A DNA stretch of 64,000 nucleotides from Pseudarthrobacter sulfonivorans (lineage in GTDB: Bacteria; Actinomycetota; Actinomycetes; Actinomycetales; Micrococcaceae). The translations under genes and the position numbers were made by a program. Position 1 is the stretch's first letter. The number at the start of each line of letters is the position of its first letter. The DNA lies in the NCBI RefSeq assembly GCF_001484605.1, contig NZ_CP013747.1, positions 2,728,001-2,792,000 on the forward strand, written 5' to 3'. The notes under the pieces are model-generated. The model made no database searches, had not been told where the DNA came from, and was given only the letters and a program-made list of their open reading frames with translations. Positions 33,571 through 42,709 of this stretch are shown here, piece by piece.

Positions 33571-35169
33571 ATGGCCGCGGTTACGGTGGACGATATTCTC
33601 TCGGACCTCCCTCTGGGTTTCGCCAGCCTCATCCTCCGGCCTGCTCCGGCCGGCTCTGTGATCGAACGGTTCCTGATAGTGGATGCGGATGATGAAACGT
33701 CCGACGGCGGCGCGGCCTTTGTCCTGCTGATCGGCGTCCGCGGCCGCTCGGCTTTGCCCGCGCTGCGGCGGCTCCTGAAGAACCCTCCGCCGGTGGTCGC
33801 CGTCAAGGGAAGGCGTGAAGAGCTCGCCGAGGCTGAAGAGCTGCTCCGCGATGCCGGCACGGGCCTGCTCCTGGTGGATCCGGGGGCTGACTGGGACCGG
33901 CTGCTGTCCATCGCCAAGGACCGCATCCAGCCACGCAGCTACCAGAGCGAAGTGCTGACGCTGCTGGAAGAGGACCTGTTTGCCATCGCCCAGACCACCG
34001 CCAGGCTCACATCCAGCCACGTGGTCATCGAAGACGCCGCCAACAAGGTCCTGGCATACTCCACTGTTTCGAACGACATCGACGAGCTGCGCAAGGCCTC
34101 CATCCTGGCCCGGCGCGGTCCGCGTAAATACGAGCTGCTGCTGAAGGACCTGGGCGCCTACCGTGAACTGCACAGGACCCGGCTGCCGGTGCGGGTACCG
34201 GCCCGGCCCCAGGACGGGCTGCGGGAACGGGTGGCCGTCACTCTGTTCGCCGGGGACCGGATCATGGGCTACATCTGGCTGCAGGAAACGGGGGCGGGCT
34301 TCGGCACGGACGTTGATCACGTGCTCACCGGATCTGCTGCACGGGCCTCCGCCGAGCTGATCCGTTTCCGCAACCAGCAGTCCGTACACATGCGCGAAGA
34401 CCGCATTGCCCGGATTTTGTCAGGTCCGGCGGAAGCCGCGGCCAGTGCACACAGCGAGAAGATCTCCGCTGAGCGCCCGGCCGCATTGATCCTGATAGGA
34501 ATGTCCGATGCCGATGCTCAGGCCGACGACGCAGCACTGAAGCACGGCGAACTCGCCAATCTGGCGTCCATCCACGCCGCCGCCTACAAGGCGTCCGCCG
34601 TCGTGGGCCAGTTCAAGGGCGACACCGCCGTGATTGTCCCTGGCCTGCAGTCAACCGTCGCGGAGCCCGGGCTGCGGAGCCTGGCCGAATCCATCGTCCG
34701 TGATGCCGGCAAGCACCTCGGCATCAGCCCGTTCGCAGCCGTCGGTCCGGTAGTCCCGGACCTGCTGTCCATCCACTCAACCACCCGTATCACCGAGGCC
34801 CTGTTGAGTTGCGTAGGCACGTCTCCGGATACGGCCGTTGCCACCGTGGACGACTTCGAGGGAGAGGTCCTCTTCCGCGAGGCAGTCCAGAATTTCACGT
34901 CCTCCACATTCCGCCACCGCAGTCTTTCCGCCCTGCTGCGGCAGGACGCCGAACTTGCGGAAACCCTGCACGCGTACTTCGAAGCCTCGCTCGATGTCGC
35001 CGAGTGCGCCAGCAGGATGGGGCTGCACAAGAACACCGTCTACTACCGGATCAGCAAGGCATCCCGGGCGACTGGGCTGAACTTCGGCAACCCGCGGGAC
35101 TCCCTGGTGGCCCTGCTCCACATCCAGGAATGGGCCGGCACACCTAAAGAACAACTGGGCAGGAAATGA
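33571..35169 (+). CDS. PucR-family transcriptional regulator
   Basis: A 532-residue regulator with N-terminal PucR sensory part (VTVDDILSDLPLGFASLIL), a middle GGDEF-like region and a C-terminal helix-turn-helix: LAETLHAYFEASLDVAECASRMGLHKNTVYYRISKASRATGL, which is diagnostic. PucR proteins commonly activate purine, amino-acid or amine catabolic genes. Its stop overlaps the glutaminase start (ATGA), so it leads a transcription unit with glsA and probably the permease and TPP-enzyme genes, which it likely controls. Confidence 0.9.
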   Translation: MAAVTVDDILSDLPLGFASLILRPAPAGSVIERFLIVDADDETSDGGAAFVLLIGVRGRSALPALRRLLKNPPPVVAVKGRREELAEAEELLRDAGTGLLLVDPGADWDRLLSIAKDRIQPRSYQSEVLTLLEEDLFAIAQTTARLTSSHVVIEDAANKVLAYSTVSNDIDELRKASILARRGPRKYELLLKDLGAYRELHRTRLPVRVPARPQDGLRERVAVTLFAGDRIMGYIWLQETGAGFGTDVDHVLTGSAARASAELIRFRNQQSVHMREDRIARILSGPAEAAASAHSEKISAERPAALILIGMSDADAQADDAALKHGELANLASIHAAAYKASAVVGQFKGDTAVIVPGLQSTVAEPGLRSLAESIVRDAGKHLGISPFAAVGPVVPDLLSIHSTTRITEALLSCVGTSPDTAVATVDDFEGEVLFREAVQNFTSSTFRHRSLSALLRQDAELAETLHAYFEASLDVAECASRMGLHKNTVYYRISKASRATGLNFGNPRDSLVALLHIQEWAGTPKEQLGRK

Positions 35170-36098
35170 CCACAGCACTCAAAGCACCGCCGTTGGACCC
35201 AATACTGGACGACATCGTTCGCAGCCACAGGCCACAGCAGGAAACCGGTTCTGTCCCGGCCAACATCCCCCTCCTGGCAGCGGTACCTTTCGACAGGTTC
35301 GGGATCGCCGTCGCCACCACTTCCGGTGAGGTGTTCAGTTCCGGCGATGCCGACGTCCCGTTTTCCATCCAGAGCATCTCCAAGGTGTTCACGCTCGCAA
35401 TGGCGCTTCGAGGCGACAGCTCAGGGATACTGTGGTCCCGCGTGCTGCGCGAACCGTCCGGCACCTCGTTTAACTCCCTGGTTCAGCTGGAACTGGAGCA
35501 CGGCATCCCGCGGAACCCTTTCATCAACGCCGGCGCCCTGGTGGTCACCGATCACCTGATGGAAGAAACGTCCGACGCCGCCGCCCAGGTGTTGCGGTTC
35601 CTCACCGCCCAGGCGGCCAGCACTGGGCCATTCATCGATGAGGCCGCCGCAGCCAGCGAGCTCGCCAGCAGCAGCCGCAATCGGGCCCTGGCGCACTTCC
35701 TGAAGGGCTTCGGCAACCTGAAGCAGCCCGCGGAATCAGTGGTGCAAAACTACGTCCGCCAATGCTCCATCATGATGACCTGCGTGGAACTCGCCAAAGC
35801 GGGACTCTTCCTCGCCCGGGACGGCCACGGATCGCTCGGAACCGTGGTGTCCCCCAGCGACGCGAAACGCATCGGCTCCATCATGCTGACGTGCGGGATG
35901 TATGACGCCGCTGGCGAGTTCGCCTACCGCGTGGGCCTTCCCGGAAAAAGCGGTGTGGGCGGCGGGATCCTGGTCATTGTTCCAGGTGTTTGTGCCATTT
36001 GCGTCTGGAGCCCGCGGCTGGACGCCAAAGGAAACTCCCTGGCCGGCACCGCCGCTCTCGCCGACCTTTCCGACCGCACCGGCTGGTCCGTTTTCTAA
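35166..36098 (+). CDS. glsA: glutaminase
   Basis: A 310-residue serine-dependent glutaminase of the beta-lactamase fold. The catalytic SxxK motif is S70-I-S-K73 (FSIQSISKVFTL); RNPFINAGALVV and the VGLPGKSGVGGGILVIVPG stretch near the C-terminus are family marks. It hydrolyses L-glutamine to glutamate and ammonia. It overlaps the pucR stop and is followed after 72 bp by an amino-acid permease, indicating an amino-acid uptake and deamidation unit. Confidence 0.93.
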   Translation: MTTALKAPPLDPILDDIVRSHRPQQETGSVPANIPLLAAVPFDRFGIAVATTSGEVFSSGDADVPFSIQSISKVFTLAMALRGDSSGILWSRVLREPSGTSFNSLVQLELEHGIPRNPFINAGALVVTDHLMEETSDAAAQVLRFLTAQAASTGPFIDEAAAASELASSSRNRALAHFLKGFGNLKQPAESVVQNYVRQCSIMMTCVELAKAGLFLARDGHGSLGTVVSPSDAKRIGSIMLTCGMYDAAGEFAYRVGLPGKSGVGGGILVIVPGVCAICVWSPRLDAKGNSLAGTAALADLSDRTGWSVF

Positions 36099-36170
36099 AC
36101 CCCCAGGTTGCACACCCCCACAACTTCTTCCCAACCCAGCAGGATCTTCTCCGTATCGAAAGGATCAACC

Positions 36171-37691
36171 ATGCCCATCAGCCCCAATGACGAGGATGTA
36201 CTGAAACAGGCCGACGGCGGCCACGCGCACGCCTCTGAGTCTGCCCTGCACGCGGAGGACAAGGGCTATCACAAGAGCCTCAAGCCGCGGCAGATCCAGA
36301 TGATCGCGATCGGCGGGGCGATCGGCACCGGCCTGTTCCTGGGCGCCGGTGGCCGGCTTAACGCCGCGGGCCCGTCGCTGGTCATCGCGTACGCCGTGTG
36401 CGGTTTCTTTGCGTTCCTGATCCTGCGGGCGCTGGGTGAGCTGGTGCTGCACCGTCCGTCGTCGGGCTCGTTTGTTTCCTACGCCCGTGAATTCTTCGGC
36501 GAGAAGGCCGCGTTTGTCTCCGGCTGGTTCTACTGGCTCAACTGGGCCACCACCACCATCGTGGACATCACCGCCGCAGCGCTTTACATGAACTTCTTCG
36601 GCAACTACATCCCGTGGATGGCTGCTGTCCCGCAGTGGGCCTGGGCCCTGATCGCCCTCGTGGTGGTCCTCGCCCTGAACCTCGTCTCTGTGAAGGTCTT
36701 CGGCGAAATGGAGTTCTGGTTTGCCCTGATCAAGGTCGCGGCCCTGGTGGTCTTCCTCGTGGTGGGCACCTACTTCGTCATCTTCGGCACGCCCGTGGAC
36801 GGCCAACCGGTGGGCCTCAGCCTCCTCTCGGACAACGGCGGGGTCTTCCCCAACGGCCTGCTCCCCATGATCATCCTGATGCAGGGCGTCCTGTTCGCCT
36901 ACGCCTCCATCGAACTCGTGGGCACCGCCGCCGGCGAGACCGAGAACCCCGAAAAGATCATGCCCAAGGCCATCAACTCCGTGGTCTTCCGCATCGCGGT
37001 CTTCTACGTCGGCTCCGTCATCCTGCTCGCCCTGCTGCTGCCCTACACGTCCTACGAAAAGGGCGTCAGCCCGTTCGTGACGTTCTTCGGTTCCATCGGC
37101 ATCCAGGGCGTAGACGTCATCATGAACCTCGTGGTCCTCACCGCCGCGCTCTCCTCGCTGAACGCCGGCCTGTATTCGACCGGACGCATACTCCGCTCCA
37201 TGTCCGTGAACGGCTCCGCCCCGAAGTTCGCGGGCCGGATGAACAAGGCCGGCGTCCCCTACGGCGGCATCGCCATCACCGCCGGAGTGTCCCTGCTCGG
37301 CGTCCCGCTGAACTACCTGGTGCCCGCACAGGCCTTCGAAATCGTGCTGAACGTCGCGTCCGTGGGCATCATCATGACCTGGGCAACCATTGTGCTCTGC
37401 CAAATCCAGCTCCAACGCTGGGCGAACAAAGGCTGGCTCAAACGCCCGTCATTCCGGATGTTCGGCGCCCCGTACACCGGCTACCTCTCGCTGCTCTTCC
37501 TCGCGAGCGTCCTCGTGATGGTGTTCATCGACTCACCCCTCACCATGCTGGTCACGGCCATCGCCTCCGTGCTGATGGTGTTCGGCTGGTACGCCTGCCG
37601 GGCCCGCATCCGTGAAATCGCCGAAACCCGCGAAGGCTTCACCGGCACCGCCCCCGTCATCGCCAACCCGCCCGCGGAGACCTTCAGATAA
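36171..37691 (+). CDS. amino-acid permease of the APC family (GabP/AnsP type)
   Basis: A 506-residue, 12-helix permease. An N-terminal hydrophilic 35 residues precede the first motif, [24 protein letters not shown], the family hallmark. Other marks are [15 protein letters not shown] and [23 protein letters not shown]. The substrate is probably an amino acid such as glutamine, asparagine or GABA; glsA beside it favours glutamine. The start at 36171 has AAAGGAT six bases before it; an in-frame ATG at 36108 lacks one. Confidence 0.9.
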   Translation: MPISPNDEDVLKQADGGHAHASESALHAEDKGYHKSLKPRQIQMIAIGGAIGTGLFLGAGGRLNAAGPSLVIAYAVCGFFAFLILRALGELVLHRPSSGSFVSYAREFFGEKAAFVSGWFYWLNWATTTIVDITAAALYMNFFGNYIPWMAAVPQWAWALIALVVVLALNLVSVKVFGEMEFWFALIKVAALVVFLVVGTYFVIFGTPVDGQPVGLSLLSDNGGVFPNGLLPMIILMQGVLFAYASIELVGTAAGETENPEKIMPKAINSVVFRIAVFYVGSVILLALLLPYTSYEKGVSPFVTFFGSIGIQGVDVIMNLVVLTAALSSLNAGLYSTGRILRSMSVNGSAPKFAGRMNKAGVPYGGIAITAGVSLLGVPLNYLVPAQAFEIVLNVASVGIIMTWATIVLCQIQLQRWANKGWLKRPSFRMFGAPYTGYLSLLFLASVLVMVFIDSPLTMLVTAIASVLMVFGWYACRARIREIAETREGFTGTAPVIANPPAETFR

Positions 37692-37741
37692 ACCCCGCAC
37701 CATCCACTACAAAAACCAGTCCAAACAGCCAAAGAAAGCCC

Positions 37742-39496
37742 ATGACAACGGAAACCGAAGCAACCCTGACCGCATCCCACACCCTGCCCGCCGCCGTCGG
37801 GAATTCCGAGCAAGTCTCCCGGGAGGCACACCATCCGGAGGTGCCTCACGCCGACACCGGCCAGGCCCTGAAATCAGCCGGGCACGTGATTGTTGATTCG
37901 CTGGTGGCCCATGGTGTGGAGCGCACCTATGTGGTTCCCGGCGAGAGCTTCCTGGACGTCCTGGACGGCCTGCACAACTCGGATATTGAAACAATCGTCT
38001 GCCGGCACGAGGGCGGCGCCGCCTACATGGCCGAGGCCGACGGCAAGATGCACCAGCGCCCGGGCATAGCGATGGTGACCCGGGGGCCCGGCGCGGCCAA
38101 CGCACATGTGGGCCTGCACACCGCGTGGCAGGACTCCACCCCCATGCTGCTGTTCGTCGGCCTGATCCCCTTCGCACATCGCGACCGCGAGGCGTTCCAG
38201 GAGTTCGACATCAAGGCCTGGTTCGATACGGGGGCGAAGCGCGTGATGGTCCTTGACCACGCGGAGCGGGCGTCCGAGATCGTGGCCGAGGCGATGTTTG
38301 CGGCCATGAGCGGGCGGCCTGGCCCGGTGGTGGTGGGCCTGCCGGAGGACATTATCCGGCAGCAGATTGACCCGGCGCTGCACCCCGCCATTCCGGTGGC
38401 GGCAGGCGGCATGAGCACGTCCGACGCCGCCGCCCTGGAGGCTGCGCTGGCAGAATCCAGCAAGCCGCTCTTTGTCACCGGCGGCAACGACTGGACGCAG
38501 GGAGCAGCTGACCAGCTGACCGAATGGCTGGAACGGCACCATATTCCGGCCGCAGCTGAATGGCGGACGCAGGGAACGGTCTCCTTCGATTCCCCGTCCT
38601 ACGTGGGCCCCATTGGCTACGGCCGCCCCCGCCCAACGTACGACCTGTTTGAGGAAACCGACCTGCTGGTGTTTGTGGGGACGGTGCCGGGCGACGTGAT
38701 TACGGACGGATTCGTCTGCCGGCAGGACTGGAACAAAAAGAACTTCCTGGTTACGGCCGACCCCTCACTCCGTGGCCGGTCGGGACCCGTTTCGCGGCAG
38801 ATCCTGGCCAAGCCCGAGGCCTTTGTCCGCGACCTTGTGGGGATCGACCTGCCGGCGAAGGAAGAGTGGAAAGCGTGGACCGACCGGATGCGGGGCGAGC
38901 AGGAGCGGTTCGCCGCGCTTCCGCCGGCGGCGCCGGCAGCGGGTCAGGCGAGGATGGACACTTTGATGGCGAACCTGGTGCCAAGGCTGCCCGAGGATTC
39001 ACTGGTGACGTTCGGCGCGGGGGAGCACACCAACTGGGCCCACCGCTACTTTCCTACGCGCCGCTACGCCTCCATGATCAGTGCCCGTAACGGCTCCATG
39101 GGCTACTCCGTACCCTCGGCCATCGCGGCATCGCTGGCCGAACCCCGGCGCCGCGTGGTCACCATCGCAGGGGACGGCGAGTTCCTCATGAACGGCCAGG
39201 AGCTGGCCACCGCGGCCCAGTACGGGGCCACGCCGCTGGTGATCGTTATGGACAACCAGGAATACGGCACCATCCGCACCCACCAGGAGCGTCACTATCC
39301 CTCGCGCGTCTCCGGAACCCAGCTGAAGAACCCGGACTTCGGCCTGATGGCCCGGGCCTTCGGCGGTTTCGGGATCACTGTCACCGAGGACTGTGACGTT
39401 CCGGCCGCACTGGACGCCGCCTTGGCGGCCATCGACGAGGACGGTGTCTTCGCCCTCATCCATCTCATCGTGGAACAGCGCGTTAAGGCGTACTGA
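37742..39496 (+). CDS. thiamine-pyrophosphate-dependent enzyme (acetolactate-synthase-like)
   Basis: A 584-residue TPP enzyme. The PYR domain has the cofactor-activating Glu in IVCRHEGGAAYMAEADG; a central domain follows; the PP domain has the TPP/Mg motif GDGEFLMNGQELATAAQYGATPLVIVMDNQEYGTI. About 40 unusual N-terminal residues precede the domain. It is the last gene of the pucR-glsA-permease run. It may decarboxylate or carboligate a 2-oxo acid formed from the imported amino acid. It differs from biosynthetic IlvB by lacking a regulatory-subunit gene nearby. The exact reaction is unknown. Confidence 0.85.
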   Translation: MTTETEATLTASHTLPAAVGNSEQVSREAHHPEVPHADTGQALKSAGHVIVDSLVAHGVERTYVVPGESFLDVLDGLHNSDIETIVCRHEGGAAYMAEADGKMHQRPGIAMVTRGPGAANAHVGLHTAWQDSTPMLLFVGLIPFAHRDREAFQEFDIKAWFDTGAKRVMVLDHAERASEIVAEAMFAAMSGRPGPVVVGLPEDIIRQQIDPALHPAIPVAAGGMSTSDAAALEAALAESSKPLFVTGGNDWTQGAADQLTEWLERHHIPAAAEWRTQGTVSFDSPSYVGPIGYGRPRPTYDLFEETDLLVFVGTVPGDVITDGFVCRQDWNKKNFLVTADPSLRGRSGPVSRQILAKPEAFVRDLVGIDLPAKEEWKAWTDRMRGEQERFAALPPAAPAAGQARMDTLMANLVPRLPEDSLVTFGAGEHTNWAHRYFPTRRYASMISARNGSMGYSVPSAIAASLAEPRRRVVTIAGDGEFLMNGQELATAAQYGATPLVIVMDNQEYGTIRTHQERHYPSRVSGTQLKNPDFGLMARAFGGFGITVTEDCDVPAALDAALAAIDEDGVFALIHLIVEQRVKAY

Positions 39497-39509
39497 GCCA
39501 CGTGCTGAA

Positions 39510-39555
39510 AGAGCAGCGGGCGACGGCGGGAGGTCCCGCCGTCGCCCGCTGCTCT
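39510..39555 (+). terminator. perfect 22-bp stem-loop after the TPP-enzyme gene
   Basis: Arms at 39510-39531 and 39534-39555 are exact reverse complements with a two-base centre (GG). It starts 14 bp after the stop at 39496. There is no T-tract, but the stability and place argue for the end of the pucR operon. It also marks the left edge of the following gene island. Confidence 0.65.
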
Positions 39556-39583
39556 CTGACCCGGGTCACCCCCGTCGGCTTAG

Positions 39584-39658
39584 TCATGCCACCTTGGCGG
39601 CACGCGAAGCAATGCGCAGTGCCGCGAAGCCCGTCAGCATCGCATGCAGGGGCTGCCT
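39584..39658 (-). pseudogene. possible C-terminal gene remnant at the island edge
   Basis: Minus-strand frame reading RQPLHAMLTGFAALRIASR, then AAKVA and a stop, cut off upstream by an in-frame TAG (39659-39661). It reads like the last 24 residues of an enzyme with no body. No ribosome site exists. It may be what is left of a gene broken when the neighbouring catabolic island arrived. The parent family was not identified. Confidence 0.25.
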
Positions 39659-39729
39659 CTAAGCGCCCGTAAGAGTCGAGATCCCTGGAGCCCATCCGGG
39701 GCTGCGAGCCAAGGACCGCAGATGCTGGT

Positions 39730-39921
39730 TCAGTAACTGGGTTCCGCTCCGACGGCAGCCACATCGCCGGCGTCAATCATGCGTCGGCCCATGCCACCGT
39801 CAGCCCAGATCCAAAAGCAGGACTTGTCTGGCATCACTGCGTCCACCACGCCGCTCAGGACTTCTGACCCCACTCGCAAGCTGACGTGGTACCCGGGCTT
39901 TAGGATGTCGTGATTATCCAT
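39730..39921 (-). CDS. 63-residue hypothetical protein
   Basis: A small protein starting MDNHDILKPGYHVSLRVG, with VSGVVDAVMP-like beta strands and WADGGMGRRMIDAGDV, suggesting a compact beta-barrel (SH3-like) fold. Its codon style matches the left-hand chromosome rather than the island. Its start overlaps the last codons of the MFS-EthD gene (8 bp). No function is recognised. Confidence 0.5.
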   Translation of the reverse strand: MDNHDILKPGYHVSLRVGSEVLSGVVDAVMPDKSCFWIWADGGMGRRMIDAGDVAAVGAEPSY

Positions 39922-41740
39922 CGAGCGCGCGTGGGTCGCTCGTTGGGCCTCCGATGGGGGCGAATGCTCCGAAGAACATTTGCGGCAGATCCTGCGTGTC
40001 GGTGCCGCCGAGTCCTGCACCGAACAGCACTGTCTGCGCGTCGGCCGCGGAGCCTTCGATCTCGTACACCGTGGCGTACCGGTAGGCCGTCGGCGCGTCG
40101 CTGGCAAATTCATAACGCTGCGCGCTGACGAACCCCGGTAGGGCAACCACCTCAGGGATGTGCGTGTCGGAGTACCATGCGTTGAACTCGGCATCCTTTC
40201 CGTCCACGGCGTTCACGAGGGCGATCAGGATCTCGCGGGGGGCATTCGTTGAATCGGTCATGATGGTCGCTTTCTGTTGGGGTTGGGCATGGGAATGGAC
40301 GTGCGGGTGCACATCCGGGGGTGAGATGGGGTCACTGCGTCTCGGAATGAAGGCAGCGATCGCCGCCGAGGCAAGTGCGGCAGCGAGCCCAAGCGTGAAC
40401 GCGCCGTCGAACCGTCCGCCCGGGGAGACGGGGGATCCGTCGGGGGAGATCCCGGAGCTCGTCAGGACCGCGGCGATGGCGGCCGCGGCGGTCGCTGTGC
40501 CGAGCCCGCGCATGAGGGCGTTCAGCCCGTTCGCGGCAGCGGTCTCGTTCCGCGGAACCGCCTGCATGATGAGGGTCGGCATGGCGGCGTAGCCGAGCCC
40601 GACGCCGACACCCGTGAACGCGTTGATGAGGAGGATGTGCCACAGCTGCAGGTTGAGACTGATCGATGCGGCATAACATCCGGCGATAATCAAAGATCCC
40701 GCGACGAGCGAGGGTTTGGCGCCAAACCGCCGTTCGAGACGGCCGGCAATAGGTGACATAGCGAGCATGGCTAAACCGGAGGGCATCAGCGCCAGTCCCG
40801 CGGTGAGCAGTGGCAGGCCGAGGCCGCCCGCCTCGGCGGGGAACTGGAGAAGCTGCGGAAAGGCGATGCTCGATGCGAACAGGGCAAAGCCCATGGCGAC
40901 GGACGCGAGATTGGTGAGGAGTACTGCCGGACGCGCGTTGACCCGCAGGTCGACGAGGGGATCCCGCACCCGCAGTTCGTATGCTCCCCAAGCGAGAAAG
41001 ACAACGACGCCACCGATGAGCAGTGCCAGCGTCACCGGCGACGTCCACCCCCAGGTGTTCCCGCAGGAGACAGCCAGGAGCAGAGCGACCAGCCCGAGCG
41101 TAAGGCCCGCGATACCGCCCGCGTCGATCGCCCCTCCCGGCGGTTTGCCGCGTTCGGGGACGATCAGGAACACGAGCACGAGGGTGATCACGCCGATTCC
41201 CGCGGCTACCCAGAAAAGCACACGGAAATCGGCATGCTCGGTGACGAAGGCGCTGATGGGCAGCCCAAGTGACGCCCCGACGCCGAGGGTCGCGCTGACG
41301 AGCGCGATGGACGATCCCAGGCGGGACGGGGCGATCGAGTCGCCGAGGAGGGCGATGCCGAGAGGGATGACTCCCAGTCCCGTCCCCTGCAGGGCACGGC
41401 CGATGATGAGGGGCAGGACCGTCGGCGCAAGCGCAGCCACCACCGAGCCGGCGATGAGCAACCCGAGAAGCACCAGAGCGATGCGGCGTTTGCCGAACAT
41501 ATCTCCGAGACGACCGGCGATCGGCGTGCAGATCGCGGAGACCAGGAGCGTTACCGTAATCACCCACGCGGTATCGTCCGGACTCGCATCGAGGAGCTCC
41601 GGGAGCGCTCCCTGGATGGGGATCAGGATGGTCTGCTGGAACGAAGCGCTTGCCCCTGCGAATGCGAGCACCGCGACGATGAGGCGCTGGCGCGCGCGGG
41701 AGGGAAGCGAGTGCTCCGCCAGCGGGTCGCTGACGATCAT
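39914..41740 (-). CDS. MFS drug-type transporter fused in frame to an EthD-like domain
   Basis: A 608-residue protein. Residues 1-~465 are a DHA2-type MFS transporter with motif ICTPIAGRLGDMFGKRRIAL and the antiporter-like GRALQGTGLGVIPLGIALLGD. A His/Pro-rich linker (PPDVHPHVHSHAQPQQ) leads to a ~115-residue domain beginning MTDSTNAPREILIALVNAVDG with FNAWYSDTHIPEVVALPGF, an EthD/DUF4286-like dimeric alpha-beta domain. No stop codon separates them; an internal ATG with a poor AGAAAG site exists at the junction. It is the last gene of the BVMO-VOC-MFS operon (ATGA overlap upstream). It may export or take up a substrate or product. Confidence 0.8.
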   Translation of the reverse strand: MIVSDPLAEHSLPSRARQRLIVAVLAFAGASASFQQTILIPIQGALPELLDASPDDTAWVITVTLLVSAICTPIAGRLGDMFGKRRIALVLLGLLIAGSVVAALAPTVLPLIIGRALQGTGLGVIPLGIALLGDSIAPSRLGSSIALVSATLGVGASLGLPISAFVTEHADFRVLFWVAAGIGVITLVLVFLIVPERGKPPGGAIDAGGIAGLTLGLVALLLAVSCGNTWGWTSPVTLALLIGGVVVFLAWGAYELRVRDPLVDLRVNARPAVLLTNLASVAMGFALFASSIAFPQLLQFPAEAGGLGLPLLTAGLALMPSGLAMLAMSPIAGRLERRFGAKPSLVAGSLIIAGCYAASISLNLQLWHILLINAFTGVGVGLGYAAMPTLIMQAVPRNETAAANGLNALMRGLGTATAAAAIAAVLTSSGISPDGSPVSPGGRFDGAFTLGLAAALASAAIAAFIPRRSDPISPPDVHPHVHSHAQPQQKATIMTDSTNAPREILIALVNAVDGKDAEFNAWYSDTHIPEVVALPGFVSAQRYEFASDAPTAYRYATVYEIEGSAADAQTVLFGAGLGGTDTQDLPQMFFGAFAPIGGPTSDPRALDG

Positions 41741-42663
41741 GAAGGCCGGTGCTGGGCTGGCTCAGTGGTGAATCCCCAGGGCACGCCGAGGCTGGTGGCC
41801 GGGTCGGTCACCAGCGAGGTGGCCGAGCGCGCCGCGATGCCGACTCCGTTCGCTGTCAGGTGCTTGGCGGCGCGGTCCAAGTCCTCAACCTCCCACGTAA
41901 TCGCATGGTAGGCGTCGACCGTGCCGTGCGCATGATCAGCCGCAGCCGGAGTGCCGGCGTCGGGGGTCGCAAAGTGGAACACGGCATCGGCCAGACGCAC
42001 GTAGGGCCCGGATACTCCCCGGACGCTATCGCCACCCGACCGGATGATCTCACCACCCAGGACGTCGACGGCGACCTTGAGGGCTCGATCCGGTCGCGTG
42101 GTGAGGATCGTGTGATGCGAGGTGCGCGCGATACCCAGTGGGCCGCCGTCGTGAACGGCGGATGGACTCCAACTGGGGTCGAACCGCGGGTCGAGCGGGA
42201 AGGGGAACGTCTCGAAGAACTGGTACCTCATCCCGGCGTCCTCGGCCAAGGAGTAGAACGGTGCCGGGCCGCCGCTCCAGTCCTCGTCGTCGAGCGCCTC
42301 GTCACGCGCATCGACGAGGCGGACGCCAGCGGACCGGAACGCCTGGTATAGGTCTTTGGCACCATCAACGTACCAACCCACCGCGTTCAGGTGGCCGGTG
42401 TCGATATCGGGATACCGCTGCACTCCGCCCGTGAAATACCGCTTCGGCTCGAGGCTGTCGATGAGTACGTCTGCGACCATCGTGTAATTCGAGTAGTCGG
42501 TTGAATGGCCCGGAGCCGGCGGGGACGTCATTACGGTGCCGATGTTTGTACTCGGCCGCCCAAAGACGCGAGTGAAGAAATCCTCCGACGCGTCGAGGCT
42601 TGGCACGTGCATGGTCGGATGAAACACCGACTTCACGCGGAAGGCTTGGTCATTTTCGGTCAT
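41737..42663 (-). CDS. VOC-family (glyoxalase/dioxygenase-like) protein
   Basis: A 308-residue protein with two VOC-type halves: KSVFHPTMHVPSLDASEDFFTRVFGRP at the N-terminus and SHHTILTTRPDRALKVAVDVLGG in the C-terminal half. YHAITWEVEDLDRAAKHLTANGV follows. The layout resembles extradiol dioxygenases or lactone/epimerase-type VOC enzymes. The start at 42663 has AAGGAGAG immediately upstream. It lies between the BVMO and the MFS gene in one operon, so it probably acts on the BVMO product. Confidence 0.75.
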   Translation of the reverse strand: MTENDQAFRVKSVFHPTMHVPSLDASEDFFTRVFGRPSTNIGTVMTSPPAPGHSTDYSNYTMVADVLIDSLEPKRYFTGGVQRYPDIDTGHLNAVGWYVDGAKDLYQAFRSAGVRLVDARDEALDDEDWSGGPAPFYSLAEDAGMRYQFFETFPFPLDPRFDPSWSPSAVHDGGPLGIARTSHHTILTTRPDRALKVAVDVLGGEIIRSGGDSVRGVSGPYVRLADAVFHFATPDAGTPAAADHAHGTVDAYHAITWEVEDLDRAAKHLTANGVGIAARSATSLVTDPATSLGVPWGFTTEPAQHRPS

Positions 42664-42709
42664 GCCGCTCTCCTTGAACTGGATGATACCTGCAGCGCTG
42701 CCGCCGGGC

